This document shows, one piece after another, positions 37,309 to 50,036 of a DNA stretch of 64,000 bases. Numbering within the stretch: the first letter of the stretch is position 1; each line of letters starts with the position of its first letter. The DNA is taken from contig MBPM02000106.1 in the NCBI GenBank assembly GCA_001695595.3, positions 62,001-126,000 on the forward strand, read 5' to 3'. The translations under genes were made by a program, and so were the position numbers. The notes under the pieces are model-generated. The model was given only the letters and a program-made list of their open reading frames with translations, was not told the DNA's origin and did not search any database. Source of the DNA: Plasmopara viticola (taxonomy: Eukaryota > Oomycota > Peronosporomycetes > Peronosporales > Peronosporaceae).

Positions 37309-37325
37309 TCATTTTTTCTAAACTT
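37309..37325 (+). promoter_or_regulatory. possible initiator element of the kinase gene
   Basis: TCATTTTTTCTAAAC, 55 bp before the chosen ATG, fits the oomycete initiator core (YCAttYY). The flanking promoter region that usually follows is poor. This is weak evidence. Confidence 0.25.
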
Positions 37326-37363
37326 TTGATAAAATTTTCACAGCTGAAATATCGTAATTAACA

Positions 37364-38773
37364 ATGACCGGGAGAAAAACGTTCTTAGCGCGACAGTCCT
37401 CAGTCACGTCAGGCAACATCTGCTCAGCCTTAACCTTATTCCCCCTTTACGCAGCCCAGCGACTGCTATCATGTCTACGCTACTCACACTCCGTGCGTAT
37501 GCAGAGCGGCCGAATGTACTTGATACTTTTTACTTCTGTTTTCGTATCACTTTCCTGACATTTCACACTTCATAGGGTGTTTATCAGCTCAGAGATTGCA
37601 CAAGGAGGGTTTTCTTTCGTCTACAGGGCCAGAGATGCTCATACGGGCGAAGCCTTTGCGCTAAAAAAGATTATATGCCAGACGGACGAGCAAGTGCAGT
37701 TAGCAAAGACGGAGGTCCGAGCGCACGAGGCTTTTGCGCACCCGAATATTATGCCGCTCATTGACTACGCTGTGGTATCCACTGAAGTAGAGATGCTCGA
37801 GTATTATTTGCTGTTTCCGCTTATGGAGGTGCACAAGTTTTGCTGATAATTGTGTGGTGTGTCAGATCTAATTTTTTTTGTGTATATATTAGAACGGATC
37901 GCTACGTGATATGATAAATACTTCGATCAGGTACTACTTGAGTAGTGATTTCTTTTTACGAAAAGATTCTTACTTTTTGTGACAGCCAAGATGTGCGAAT
38001 CTCCGAGGCCCATATTCTGAACATGTTTCTTCAAATCTGTCGAGCTGTTGCAGAACTGCATTCAAAGTCACCGCCGCTTGCACATCGTGATATAAAGGTA
38101 TTAATACTGCAATTCGTTAGCGTTTGACCGAAGCGTCATATTAGTAAGTGATCAGTAATTGCATCTTTATTCTTTGAAGCCAGAGAACATCATGTTGTCC
38201 GACGAAGGAGAGCCACTCCTTACGGACTTTGGTTCCGTCACAACGGCCAACGTTACTGTCTCCAAGCGCTCTGACGCGCTTTTACTACAAGAGCACGCCG
38301 CACGGTTTAGCTCGATGGCTTATCGCGCTCCTGGTAAGGCAGCGAAGCTATAAACTCTACTACAAATGCTGCATTCTTATGCTGATCTTGTTTTAGAACT
38401 TTACGATGTACGAGACAAATCACATATCACCAGCTCCACCGACGTGTGGTCACTAGGCTGCCTACTTTACGCAATGGCGTTTGGTTTCTCGCCATTCGAG
38501 TGCTCTTTCTACGATTCGGGTGTCGTGCGCGTCGTGGAGTGCACGTATCTAGCGGTTATCGGACCGATAAAATTTCCAAAAACCTGTTCATACTCATCCG
38601 AATTTTGCGAAATGATTCGGTGCGAATCCTTTGCTAGTTATGTCGAAGCGTGCAGGCGCTTCTTATTACAATAATGTTGTTTTGTTCGTTGTAGGTGGAT
38701 TCTGAACCAAGACGCTTCCACGCGACCAACTGTATTTGATGTGATTAAGCGGTTGCAACGAGTAATATGTTGA
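37364..38773 (+). CDS. protein kinase, STK16/NAK-like
   Basis: Seven exons join in phase: 37,364-37,515, 37,576-37,828, 37,893-37,930, 37,986-38,097, 38,180-38,333, 38,397-38,619 and 38,695-38,773, giving 336 residues with six introns of 55 to 82 bp. All core kinase elements are present: glycine-rich loop AQGGFSFVY (59-67), ATP lysine K81, helix-C E97, PPLAHRDIKPEN with catalytic D183 and N188, DFG at 201-203, APE at 235-237, WSLGCLLYAMAFG and STRPT with R321. The PPLAHRDIKP sequence and the short C-lobe tail fit the Numb-associated family, closest to STK16/MPSK1, which act on membrane traffic at the Golgi. Exon 1 is the weakest part; Met codons at 37,499 or 37,514 (across the splice) are alternative starts. 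The domain is complete, so the enzyme is predicted active. Confidence 0.85.
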
Positions 38774-39099
38774 ATGTTATATAGCATGTTGCGTAAAGAG
38801 TACTGGAGGTTCTGGATTTTTGAATATTAAGAGAAAAAGCGCCGCAACAAATCACGGTGCAATAAAATATAAGCGGCACTAAAATAGTGGCAGCAGGTGT
38901 GTAGAAGTGTCAGTACTGGCTAAGTTGGGGGTTAGAAAATACAGATGTCTATTCGGGATTCAAGAGATTTCATTGGTTGAGAGTATTCCAGGATGTGCAA
39001 AAAACCAATAGTGTTTGTAAACTGTGTAGTTGCCTGTTGCTATGGATGCATAGCACATGTAATTTTGAAGCAAAATATCACCGCCAAACCTGCCGATGA
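38774..39099. other. kinase 3' flank
   Basis: Non-coding, AT-rich. GTGCAATAAAATATAAG near 38,860 is a plausible poly(A) signal region. Nothing else was recognised before the gypsy element. Confidence 0.4.
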
Positions 39100-39239
39100 C
39101 GACAGTTAGTCACTTAAATCCAATAATGACACTTTTTAACAGACCAGACCTTTTGTGACCATTTCTCAGACTAACATGTGTGCACGAATGCATGCGAGAC
39201 ACGGACTTGAAAAAATGATGGCCTGTAGGATGATAGCAG

Positions 39240-39440
39240 GAGATGGCTTAGACGTACCACTTAGGCCGTAGAAAGACGAGAATCCACAAGAGCTTTCTAT
39301 TTAATATCACTTCTCAATTAAATTTTTAAAGAACTAGCACTCCTCCTTCCCCAACATCACCCCGCTCGCTACACCAGCCTCGTATAACAACCGGACTTCG
39401 AAGAAGCTTTCTCCACGACAGCGTTACATGGTAGCACTTG
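39240..39440 (+). repeat. 5' LTR end and leader of the gypsy relic
   Basis: TTTAATATCACTTCTCAATT near 39,301-39,320 and the preceding GAATCCACAAGAGCTTTC match 12,101-12,140 with moderate divergence, and the Ser/Pro-coding-like leader (TCCTCCTTCCCC...) follows in the same position as CCTCCGTCGACTTCG in the 12-kb copy. Confidence 0.55.
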
Positions 39441-39494
39441 TTGGCCAACTTCAAGAGTTCAAGCATGGTCAAATAGTGAGAAGCGATTCATCCG

Positions 39495-41150
39495 GTGATT
39501 ATTGGTACGAGCCACATAGTAGGAAGTCCTAGCATAGAAATGGTAGTCTTTTCAGCGTCCAGTGGTCGGTCAGTGTGGTTGCACGCTATCGTGGTACAAC
39601 TCCTTCACTTGGTCTGTGGTTTACTGCTTTTTCCTATTAGTAAATCCCTGACTCGCTGCTGGAAAAACAAAAAATTACTTCCAGATAAGTCACCCAGATT
39701 ATTTTCCTCGATCTACGTTCTTCAATACCGAGCTGATTCGTCCAGTATCATGGTAAGAAGAAAAGGAAAGACTTGTGCGCCCGCAGAATCTTTTCTTAAC
39801 TCAACTCAGTATCTGATGGGCCGTAGTGATAAGCACGAGAGGTCTCGAAAGGACTCGTGGTTACTAACGGTGAAACAGCGGAAACTTGTCCAACTCATCC
39901 GAAACAGGATTCTAGCGCCGGGATCTTAGTGCACGACGTCACTAAAAACTTACAGCAACGTATTAAGCAAACCCAAGATATTTTAATAGGTCCATTAGGC
40001 CATTCTATCCTTCTATACAAATATCGTAGACTGTATTTTATAGCACAATCGTTATTGTGCCTGAAGTTTATTTAGGTCCGGTAGAAATACAGAGAGCGTT
40101 GAGAAGTCCAGCAAGTAAGGCCCAACAAAGGGCGTACGACTGAGTACCCATCTCTTAACCCAAGATCTTGTCAACACAGCCAATTCCGCACTCTTGACGA
40201 CAATAAAACTTAATGGCCACCATCTCGCACCATTGAATGAGCGCCGACTTCGCAAGATGCGGCAAGTGTCGAAGACCAAGCCAATTCAACGCTTAGGTTA
40301 ATTTAACTTCTTCTATATGGTAGGATATGACACACTGTCTATGCAGCTGTGGCAACTACAGCTGTATCTTACTTCGCAACAACAGAAACATTAAGCCCAG
40401 ACACAAGCTTTAATGCAAGCCCATAAGCGACAAGATAACAAGCGCTTCGAATTTCTGGTCGCATCAAGAGGCGAGCAGAAAAAAGAAGGATCCTTCTGTT
40501 TATCAAAAAGGTTTGGCGGAGGTATCATATCACGAGTGTTTGCAATGGAACAGTAATTCACCAATAAGCGCCACTTGATGACAACAGAGCCGTCAGACTT
40601 TGGACGCTTACCTCAAGTAACTTAGGCAAGTCCTTGCTAAATCGGCTAGGAACTATATAGCCGACTGCGAGTGCATAAATGCGAACAAGACATTAACACT
40701 GTCAAAACTCAGCTTCGAGCACTACTCAGACCTAAATATTTAAAGCTTGATCTTCGTGGATGTTTCACCAGAGGCAAAGAAAAGTACGTCTTTACAATTT
40801 CAGGACTTGAAGGCTCAAACTGAAATGGAGCTCAGCGTTTTATAAAAGCTTTCTCTTTCAGAATGAAAACGGAACGAGACTACAAAGAAGTTCGAGAAAA
40901 AATCAGAGATTCTCCAGGAGGCCATTAAAATAGCCTTCAACTTCGAGTTTGCCCACCACTCGGGTAGACTTAATTGCGTACCCGCTAAGCCGTGCAAGTC
41001 GGTGCTCATAGAATCAAGCTAGCTTGCAAAATGTTACGCCCCTTAGGACCAAAGCGTTTTATGAAGAGGAAGATTAAGAGCGACGACCGGTCTTAATCGG
41101 CAACATGCAACAATTGTCATGTCGTCGGCCACATTTCTCCGCAACGTATC
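39495..41150 (+). pseudogene. gypsy gag relic
   Basis: Broken plus-strand frames with charged helical blocks. Near 40,880-40,960 there is an EILQEAIKIA..FEFAHHSG segment typical of gypsy gag before the nucleocapsid. At 41,106-41,149 a C-x2-C-x4-H zinc knuckle (CNNCHVVGH) has an Arg where the final Cys is expected. The frame changes several times between blocks. Confidence 0.55.
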
Positions 41151-41570
41151 GCTTTAGAACGCGACGAAGCAATTCGCTAAATATGTGGTGTACTGTATGA
41201 CATCCTCGCAGCAGAAGCTCAAGTATAAAAGACGTTGAACAAGAGGGACCCGTCACCGTAATGCGTAGTCTTGACGGTGTATTCGAAGACTTGGTGAAGC
41301 GACTTGAGCTCTAAGTGATCGAAGGTAAGATGATGCAAGTCGAAAACTAGGTTGTTCACCCCCCCCGACGAACTGTTCAAATGATAATGCGGATACGGCC
41401 TTAATAACTCAGGACGTTCCAAGTCATGCCTGTTTCCGGGAGGAAGAATTTCATCATCGGTATGATGAAGCTTCGTGAACGAAATCCATATATCAATGAA
41501 TAGTAGGGCGCATGACTCCTCGCATTGACACGATAAGCCCCGCGGCAATCTAATTAAGCCCGCAGATCCA

Positions 41571-44107
41571 ATGTCCGGACGGATGGGCTGCTGGACAACG
41601 CAAGTCTCGCATAAACTAGAGCCACGGAGCTTTCAATTCCGTTTGGCAGCAAGGCCACCATGGAAGTCAAAGAATGACGCAGCTAATTTATTCCTGAGTG
41701 TGTTGTATCACGTTAAAGACATCGAGTCTGTCTTTGTCATCAACCCGCATGATTCTGAGAAGACTGAGCGCTTTAAAAAACCAAGAATGGGAGTTGCGAA
41801 AGGTCAATTTGGCGTTTGAAACGCTACACAAGTCTGCAGATGCAGTATTTTGCACCGAGCTTTTTACAAGATATCTCTAGTACGGGAACAAACTAAGCAC
41901 GAAAATTTGCTTAAGCCTAGTACCAAGCCGATATTTGACAAACGATGGCACCAATGTCCTGAACGGCGCAGGGCAACCTGAGAATAGACCGAAAAGATGT
42001 TTTAGCAGGAATTATTTGATCAAGTACGACTGCAAATTGACACCGATATTCTGTGTCAAGAAGCCTGTAGGTTGGCGCGTTGTGCATGACTATCGTCTAA
42101 AAAATCTAGCGACAATCATGCCGACCATACTGATGCCGCGTAAGCACGACACATCTAACGCCTAATAAAGAAGTTACTAGCTATTGTGCACGAATCCACT
42201 TCAAAGTTACTATTAGGTTAAATTGCGTGAAGCGGATATTTCATTTACTACTTTCTCACCCCAGATGGACTTTTTGAATATCTAGTCACTGCCATGGGAC
42301 TAAGACCGTGTATTTAAAAGCTGGGAAGAATAAAGCAACTTTACATCGAGTTGTCAAAACACAAGTTCTTTGTGGATGAGATCCTATGCCGAGGAGACTT
42401 TGCCGGACAAGAAGGCCCCAACAAGGTTAAGATCGTCGCAGAATGGTCTACACCCAAGACAGAAAAACAAAGGAAAATCTTCTAAGGCGCAACAGTCTAT
42501 GTCTGAAGGTTTTGAAAGGACTTTGCGCAATTTACACGGCCACTCCATGCCGGTGAAAACGTTCTCGAGAAGCGATCGAACTCTAAAACGATCAGCTAAG
42601 TTGTTTCATCGAGCTCAAACGTCTTTTGACGCTTCCATCTGCTCTTAGTCCATCGCACTTCTTGAAAGTATTTGGTAAACGAATGGATGCCTAAAATTTC
42701 TCGATCCGGAGAGTCTTATTTCAGAAGGAGAAAGAGCTAGAGCACGCGATTGCTTTCACGGACCGAAAGATGAAGCCAGCCGAGCTGAACTACCCTACAC
42801 ACATGCCATGCGCTGAGCGCATGGCATGTGTGTCTTCTCGATCGTCCATCTACGACCGAAACGGATCACCAAAGCATTGAGATGATCCTGACACAAAAGA
42901 CAACAAGCCGCATTGAAGCTCGATGTTTCGATGCGCCTGCTGGATTTCAGTTTTTGTTCAAGCGGATGCCTATTAAAAAAACGTCGTGGCTATTGCATTG
43001 TTACGCAATCCAGAATCTGAGAGTAAAGCTGCTTATATAAGCTTGCAAGAGTTACTGGAAGTGGCCAAATATCGCGATATTGTGGAGACTATAAGGACAA
43101 ACAAGCTAACGGTAGCTCAATTCGCAAAAAGCGTGCTTTTGGATTACGGATCTACATTATATCATTGAGAAGCTATAAAAAGGAGAGGATGTGCCAAAGT
43201 GCCCACTGCAAGATGGTCTTTTGTAGTACAAAACAGGCAAAAATGAGACTTGGTGACTGTATATTCTTGACAGCGAAGATCTAATAAAACGCATCACCTG
43301 TGAATACAATGCTTCTGTGTTGGCGGAGCACCCATATTTTACAAAACTTACGTCCACATAATAACTGCCGAAAACGACGATGTGCATCCAGCGCTATGTT
43401 AAAACTTGTTCAGTGTGACGGCGCAACAAGGCTAGGCAGACTAAATCACCAGGATTTTTTCAGTCTCTGGCTGGTAGGTCGACACATCAATGGTCTTCAT
43501 CGTGTCTTTAGTGAAGACTAAAAGTGGATTCAATGCCGTCATGGTGATTGTCGATCGTTTGACAAAAAGGGTTGTGGTCATCGCTTAATAGACAAAGAAC
43601 GATATTGCAGAAACTAGAATGAACTTTATGAAGAATTATATAAAGGACCATGGCATGAGAAAGACAATTGTGTTCAACTCAGACACCAAATTTAGATCTA
43701 AATTATCGAAAGCAATCGTGTCTGATGGGGGAGCGCAAAGCAATTTAGCGTTGAGTTTCTCGACCCTTTAATGGATGAACAAACAGAGCTATACGTTGTA
43801 TTGAAAAAATATTCAAGGTGTCGTCAACCTAGCACAGAATAACTGGGATGATTTTCTACATTTGGCTGAAACACCCTGTAATCAACGTGTACACTCTACA
43901 ATCGAAATGTTGCCGATTGTAGCGATTCCAGTATATGTTCGTTATACACCGAATGGTGTGGCATTATATTCAGACAAGAGAAATCAATGCAAAAGTTTCT
44001 ACTTCGTCAAGAACTTTAACTTAAAGCCGACACAGGAACGGATGAGCGAAGCGCAAGATTACATGAAGTACTACTACAAGAAGGATATCCTTGTCCAGGA
44101 CTTTTAG
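41571..44107 (+). pseudogene. gypsy pol relic (RT, RNase H, integrase)
   Basis: Reverse transcriptase is recognisable from TPIFCVKKP (about 42,040) and VVHDYRLKN, and from an FTTFS / VTAMGL block at 42,241-42,305 in another frame; the YxDD catalytic box is not readable in a single frame. RNase H shows FTDRKMKPAELNYP (about 42,755-42,800), directly followed by a hairpin insertion. Integrase shows FNAVMVIVDRLTK (43,528-43,565), FNSDTKF (about 43,675) and a VHSTIEMLPI block (about 43,890). I counted more than five breaks between these blocks. It cannot make a working polyprotein. Confidence 0.75.
42797..42833. repeat. perfect 18-bp-arm palindrome in gypsy pol
   Basis: ACACACATGCCATGCGCT at 42,797-42,814 and its exact complement at 42,816-42,833 are separated by one G. 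It interrupts the RNase H block right after its conserved AELNYP segment. Confidence 0.9.
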
Positions 44108-44474
44108 ATTAGCAATATCGTCTTTTTGGATGGCGAAAATTAAAATGTACGTCACAAATTTGCTCAATTATAGAAACTCGCGCCAAGATCTATCGGCCCA
44201 TTTCTAATCAAAACATGCTATAAAAAACCTTTTGGTTGGGATTATTGAAGGAATTAAAGCTGCTTATAGGGTGTCATACTTCACTGTTGAGGCTGTATCA
44301 CTTAAGCGTCTGCAAAAGATAAATATGGGCATATCGGCCGATGGCTTCGAGGGACAACTCGTTGAAGCCGAAATTGAACACTGTAGGTATAATGGAGTTC
44401 TGCAGCACTGTATGTGCTTACGGTGTCCTATTACGGCACGTTAAGTCCGTGGATACCCTAAATTACATTTTCGG

Positions 44475-44640
44475 AAAAGGGAGGTCATATGACGTAACTG
44501 TCATCACCGACAGTTTTGTCGGTAACGGTCATTACGCCATATAACGTTTTGCTCCAAAAATTGATATGCATTGGAACTTTCCATACAAATAGGCGATGAC
44601 ATAATTTCACACCAGAAGCAGGGTACAAATGACCCATTAT
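44475..44640 (+). repeat. 3' LTR-like block of the gypsy relic
   Basis: CATATGACGTAACTGTCATC, a GTAACG.CAT block, TTTTGCTCCAAAAA and GACCCATTATCA occur in the same order as in 11,845-11,995. About two thirds of positions match by eye. The end of the LTR past 44,640 cannot be followed. Confidence 0.6.
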
Positions 44641-44849
44641 CATCGTGAGTTATAAGACTAAATGATAAAAAAAATCCAGGCTATATAGAAAGCCAGATGG
44701 AGTAGAAGCCTCTTTACTATATGTTGTGTTATGGCTTTAATGCGTTCGTGAATATCTTGTAACAAAGGCAAGATGTCTCAGCTCTATAATAGTATTTGGA
44801 ACAGCTAAGATTCACTTCGCAAGGTGGACGCAGAACGGAGTTAGATCAA

Positions 44850-47310
44850 TTTTGGCTGTGTCTCTGCTGTTAGAGATATGTTCTTTACAGAGATTCATAA
44901 ATTGTCAAATGATGTGGTTCATACATATACTCATGTTCATTGTAATAAGTTGTGGCCGAAAGACGGTTCATCTCCATAGAAGCGTCAATTTTGGCTAGAT
45001 TGAGCTTGCATAAAGTTTTAGGTGTACATAAATGAAACAGAGCCACAATACAGTCTATTGTGACTGTTTGAGAGCAAAAAAATTATCAGTCCCAAAAAAG
45101 CACAATCCCCTGTATTCAATGTGCAAAGAAGCATCACAACTCAATCAATTGTTAATAATTCCAAAAACCAAGTTGTTTATCGGTCACAGCAAAATAGAAG
45201 ACGGGAAACCGCCCGTAATTCTTGATTCACAATCAGACCAATCCACTTCGCAATCATAATCTAGCCAAAATTGACGCTTTAAAGGAGACTACACTTGAGT
45301 AGATGTACACAACTGAATAAACGATAGTGAAAAACAAATGACTTACCGCCATTTCATAGTCAATACTGATTTCAAATTAAACTACATTGAATTTACGAAT
45401 TTACAATTCAGTCAATACGAAGTCTATTTATTAGTCCAGACATCTTGCCTGCTTTGACCATAATTCAGCTGATAATGATCATTTTTTTCACAACAGAAAC
45501 CTGGCGGCAAAACGCATACGGCACTTGTTTCACAATCATACCAATTCACCTCACAATGCGCGATCAATAAACATCTCTGCGCATAAAAGGACTCACAATT
45601 GATGAAGTTGTGGCTACGATGCGTCGGTGTACAGCAATTTGTCGTTGTTTGTGCTAATCTATAATCAATAAACGCTTTAGCTTTCCAAAATTTTTTTTAA
45701 TGAATTAAGTTGTGCTTGTGATGCTTCTACGTACATCTAAGACAGTCAATTCTACATGGGTGTGGCCAATAAATATCTTGGCTCAACAACAGATTCACAG
45801 TTGTATAATTTATATGCACTTGTGCACATTGAATTAAGCTAAGTGTTCTTGTCTATGACCAAAACAATTTAAGCCTCCGAAAAAGTCACAGTAAACTGAG
45901 TTGTGGTTTTGATGCGTCTATCCTCGTCTAGATCTTTTGATTGTGTTTTGTTTGAAAGCTGTAAAAAAATAAACATCACAGCTTTTAAAGAGATTCACAA
46001 ATGTAAAGTTGTGACTTTGATGCGTCTGTGCATATCTTTATACAAAAATTGTGCTTAGCTGTAGCCAATAAACGTTTGAGCAAAGCATTCACAGTAAACT
46101 TAGTTGTGGCTGTGATACTTTTGTCCACATCCAATGCAATCAGCTGTGTTAAGCTGTCGCTAACAAACAGCTTGGCTTTCAAAAGTGAAACAATTGTCAA
46201 AGTCGTGGCTATGACGCGTCGGTTTACAATTTCTTAAGTTGTATGCGCGAACCCGAGGTCGACAAAAGTTTCGTAGCTCTGTAAGTGTAGAAATTGGCTG
46301 AATAGTGGAAAGAATGCGTCTTTGTGCATCTAACACCGTCGATTGTGTTTGGCTGTGGCCATAAAACATCTTAGTGTATAAAATGATTTGCAGCGGATGA
46401 AGCTGTGGCTATGAAGCGTCTGTGTACATCATTTTACTGTCGAAAATGCTAATCTGTGGCCAATAAATGCTTTGGCTCATCGGATGGGTCATAAAAGACT
46501 CAATTGTGGATGTTATTTGCCTATGTACATCTAATAAAGTAAATTTTGCTCTGCAGTGGCCAGTGAATATCTCAGTTAATGCTGTTATATGTGGTTAGCC
46601 GTTGCCTATACATGTTTAGCTCTCTAAAAGTTTCACAATGGACTAACTTGTATATGTGATGCGTGGATGCGCATCTAATATCGTCGATTGTGTCTAGCTG
46701 TGTCTTAGCTGTTTGAAAGATTCACAATTGACTAAGTTGTGGTCAATATGCGATCGTGCACAACCTCATACCGTCGATTAAGCCAATAAATGTCTCATCT
46801 TCTTATAAGAGTCACAATCGACTTACTTGTGACTGTGATGCGTCTATAGGTTTTATCGCAATCAGTTGTATTTAGCTTTGACCGAGTAAGATCTAAGCTT
46901 ATAAGAGATTCTTTGTTGGCTAAAAATTGATTGTGATGCGTCTGTTCACAGCTTTTAATAGGCAATTGTGCCGTTTTGTGGCCATCAAATGTTCGATTTT
47001 CCCAAAAAGTCACAATGAACTTTGTCCTGGGTGTGACGCGTCCTGGACATCTAATGCAGTCAACTGTGTTTAGTTGTGGCTAATGAACGTCTTATCTTGT
47101 GAAAAGATTAACGAAAGACTAATTTGAGGCTATATTTCGTCTGCGCATATCTTTATACTGTTGACAATGCTAATCCATGGCCAATACAGAGTTTGTCTCT
47201 CTTACAAGGTCACAATGGACGTGATTGTGGCTGTGATGCGTCTATGCATATTTAATGCAGTCGTTTGTTCTTAGCTGTGCCCAAAATATCTTACTTTTCA
47301 AAACGTTTCC
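44850..47310. repeat. satellite B, ~97-101-bp tandem repeat
   Basis: A diverged array. The clearest part, 45,990-47,300, is plus-oriented with a unit running TTCACAATTGACTAAGTTGTGG, a TGATGCGTCTGTGCAYATCTAAT core, a GTCGATTGTG block and GGCCAATAAAYGTCTTRGCT; the TGCGTCT core recurs near 46,018, 46,115, 46,210, 46,315, 46,415, 46,840, 46,935 and 47,235. Part of the left side (about 45,000-45,260) carries the unit in reverse complement (GCATCACAACTCAAT, CCAAGTTGTTTATCGGTCAC). No genes. Confidence 0.8.
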
Positions 47311-47369
47311 CATTGCCTAGGCGCAAATACGACACAAAGAGTCTCATTCAGACCGTTAATCTACCATAA

Positions 47370-49870
47370 AAAAAGAACGGCGCATGGAGCTCATTGAAGA
47401 TTTCAGGGAGTATCGTCTTGGACGGGGACAAACTAGGGGATATGTTCGTAACAGATAATTGTGCCCGGCGAGTTATGCTTTAAGAAAATATACTGGTAAG
47501 CTCGAAGCCAAAATTAGTCTGAAACTTAATCTGTCAGTGAATGATCTGCTTATGCCAGACGAGATGTCTACGACAGATTCTATGGAGAATGTAAAGCCAT
47601 CGTCATGAACAAGGTAATGAACAATCGACGCAACGAAGAGATCAACTCCTTGTAGATTGTAAGGAGGTCTTGGACGGCACTAAAAAGGCACGTGGAGTAC
47701 GAATTAGCTTAGTTCCTGCAGGCTTTGTAATATTTCTATTCCTCTTTGGTAAATGTAAGCTAAGATGTCGGCTTAAGAGATCCGCCTTTTGCGTTTACAG
47801 CTAATTAATGCTTTCGGCGTTAAGGTGACTTAAGACAAGGAGCCAAATTCTGCGATGTATGGTAGTGGTCTTGAACAAAGAAGCAGTGCAATGTTATCAA
47901 TAAATAATTATCATACTTAATTATAATAAGCTAAATGTGACCATCATCCTGGCACAGACGCCGATTATTAAAATTATGCTGCAAACAACATGGCGAGATG
48001 AAATGAATAGCGGGATGTACGATGTGATGGACGATGTACAGCACACACGACTTGGCCAGCGGGTTACATCATCTCTTCGTGCAAGAGAGCGATATCCCTT
48101 TACCACTGTCAGTACAACAAGAAGTATGCTTTGAAAGGGGTTGGCCATACTCCAACAGCTTTGAACCGTATTGCAATGATTATTAGTCTAAAAACGCGAT
48201 TATTCAAGACTTACAGGGCGTATGCACGTACATACTTCGATTAAACTTCAATCAAATCTATGCAGAGCACAGGATGATAGACGTGTAAGACCTTGAAATG
48301 GTACTCGGAGGTATGCGCACAAATAAGCCCTAAACTTATGTAGAGTAGAGCTTCATCTTTGCCGCCGAAGATATTTTGCAGGGTGCTTTATAAGAGATAG
48401 TGGCTAACGGATAAATCTATTTAAGGTCAGGGTATTGTGAATTGAGCGGTTCCATCAAATGAGAGCAACTTATATACGATTGGCCAACTAATTGCGTTGA
48501 TACAGTGCGAATTACGCAGAAGTGCTCAGGCCAGTGTTCCATCATTTTTCGAGACCACAAAATGGGTTTTGGACCACAGAAACAAATAGGGGTTCTTTGA
48601 AAGACAAGGAATTCTCGTTATAGGCACCAAAACCGCCTTTGACAGAACCAGGAAGTCTGCTTAGTGTCGTCCGTGACGCGTCAGACCATAAAACCAGCAG
48701 TGCACTACTACAAATAGACGCCGAGGGGTTAAGACAAGCGATCATGTCTAATTATCGGCAGTTTAAAGGTGCTGAGACGACTATATTGTTTGAGACAAAG
48801 AGGTGCCTATGATAAGATATTTTCTGGTTAAGTACAAGGTTCATCTGCTATTCTATAGGTTGATTGTGATCCGTACATATAATGCATCGCTATGTACTGT
48901 GGCACTGTCACCTTACCTGTCGCAGAGATGGATCCTCTTTTATGCGAATTTTGACTTCAATGTAGAGCAATAACAGAAATGTAGACTGCTCTGGCTGATA
49001 CGTTATCGCGTTGCCGAAACTAGTTCATGTCACATTTCTCATCGAATCAATCCACCTACGCGTATGCGCGAGAATGATATGTGTGTAGCATTGCTAAAGC
49101 TCTCGAAAGCGTTAGCCTTGAAGAAGCAATCGTCGGACTTCACCGGCTCTCAGGCAAAGCCGGGCTTTTAAAATACAGCGCCGATCAAGGTGGCCCGCCA
49201 TATGCAGTGGCTTCCGACTAAGAAAAATACCGATCAGATTTTCTACGGGGCTCAACATACACCATCTGAGGCCGAGAGAAGACGTATGACATGTAAAGCA
49301 CCCACTATTGGTGGTTCAAATTGCACAAAAACTAAGCGCATATGGAGAGTGTGTAACCCAGGTCCAATACGGCCGCACCATTTGTTAGCATGTTGGTGCC
49401 AATGCGCTATTGTCACTTTATTAGTATACACTTTGATTTTGGTCTGCTATGGAATTTGGCAGAACTAATATTGGCTATTTTAGCGGCTGTGCCGGAAAGG
49501 ATAGACGCTGTTAAAGCGTTGTTTAACGATCGTTTCTTAGATAGAATGGACTGCCAGCATCAATTGAATAAAGCCGAGACTACGACGTAAGAGCTCGTTT
49601 ACAAGGCGTTAACGGTTCATGGCACTAGACTACATTGGACCATACTTACATCAATGTTCAGCCTAAGCTTGTAAATGGTGTCGTCAAAGAATTTTCACGC
49701 AGCGTGTTCGCAGTCACGCCAATGCATTAAGACAGCATGCCCCCATTCGCTAATTTCGCACTTAACAAAACTGCTCATGCCATAACAGGCTATGAGTAGT
49801 CCTACGTGTATATGTCAACCAGCTTTCGTGTTCTGCTAACGCAACCATTGCGGTCCTAGGCTTGAGAAAA
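47370..49870 (+). pseudogene. second Ty3/gypsy pol relic
   Basis: The RNase H C-terminal signature appears as ALADTLSR at about 48,988-49,011, preceded in another frame by YANFDFNVEQ. Integrase blocks follow: VNGVVKEFSRSVFAV (about 49,670-49,715) and FANFALNKTAHAITGY (49,745-49,795), the place where gypsy integrases read EFALNNxxHxSTG. The order is correct for Ty3/gypsy. The upstream part, 47,370-48,850, is too worn for domain assignment. No LTR is visible. It is distinct in sequence from the 39-44-kb element. Confidence 0.6.
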
Positions 49871-50036
49871 ACCCAAGCGGCTTAAAATTCCAGCCTGTTC
49901 ACAATGCGTAAAATAGTCGAAGACTTTGTGTCGTATAGACTAAGTACCTTAAGACACGTACGAAACAAAATGATCAAACTTGCAAAGAATATTACAACGC
50001 AAGGATGAGGATGAGATACAAAAGTTAACATTGGGT

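Larger units (their letters stand above)
39100..44660 (+). mobile_element. decayed Ty3/gypsy LTR retrotransposon
   Basis: In plus-strand order: an LTR-like end with leader (about 39,240-39,440), a gag-like region ending in a zinc-knuckle relic (41,106-41,149), reverse transcriptase blocks (42,040-42,300), an RNase H block (about 42,715-42,960), integrase (43,150-44,110) and a second LTR-like block (44,475-44,640). That order, RT-RNase H-IN, is diagnostic of Ty3/gypsy rather than copia. Stops and frameshifts run throughout, so nothing is functional. The LTR blocks match the fragments at 11.8-12.96 kb, so the window holds at least three loci of this family. Exact LTR ends could not be set because the two LTR copies are too degraded to align fully. 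Confidence 0.8.

Noticed and set aside
37364..37558. Independent 64-codon gene upstream of the kinase
   Set aside because: A GT donor at 37,516 joins this frame in phase to the kinase glycine-loop exon, so it is better read as its first exon, although the start remains uncertain.
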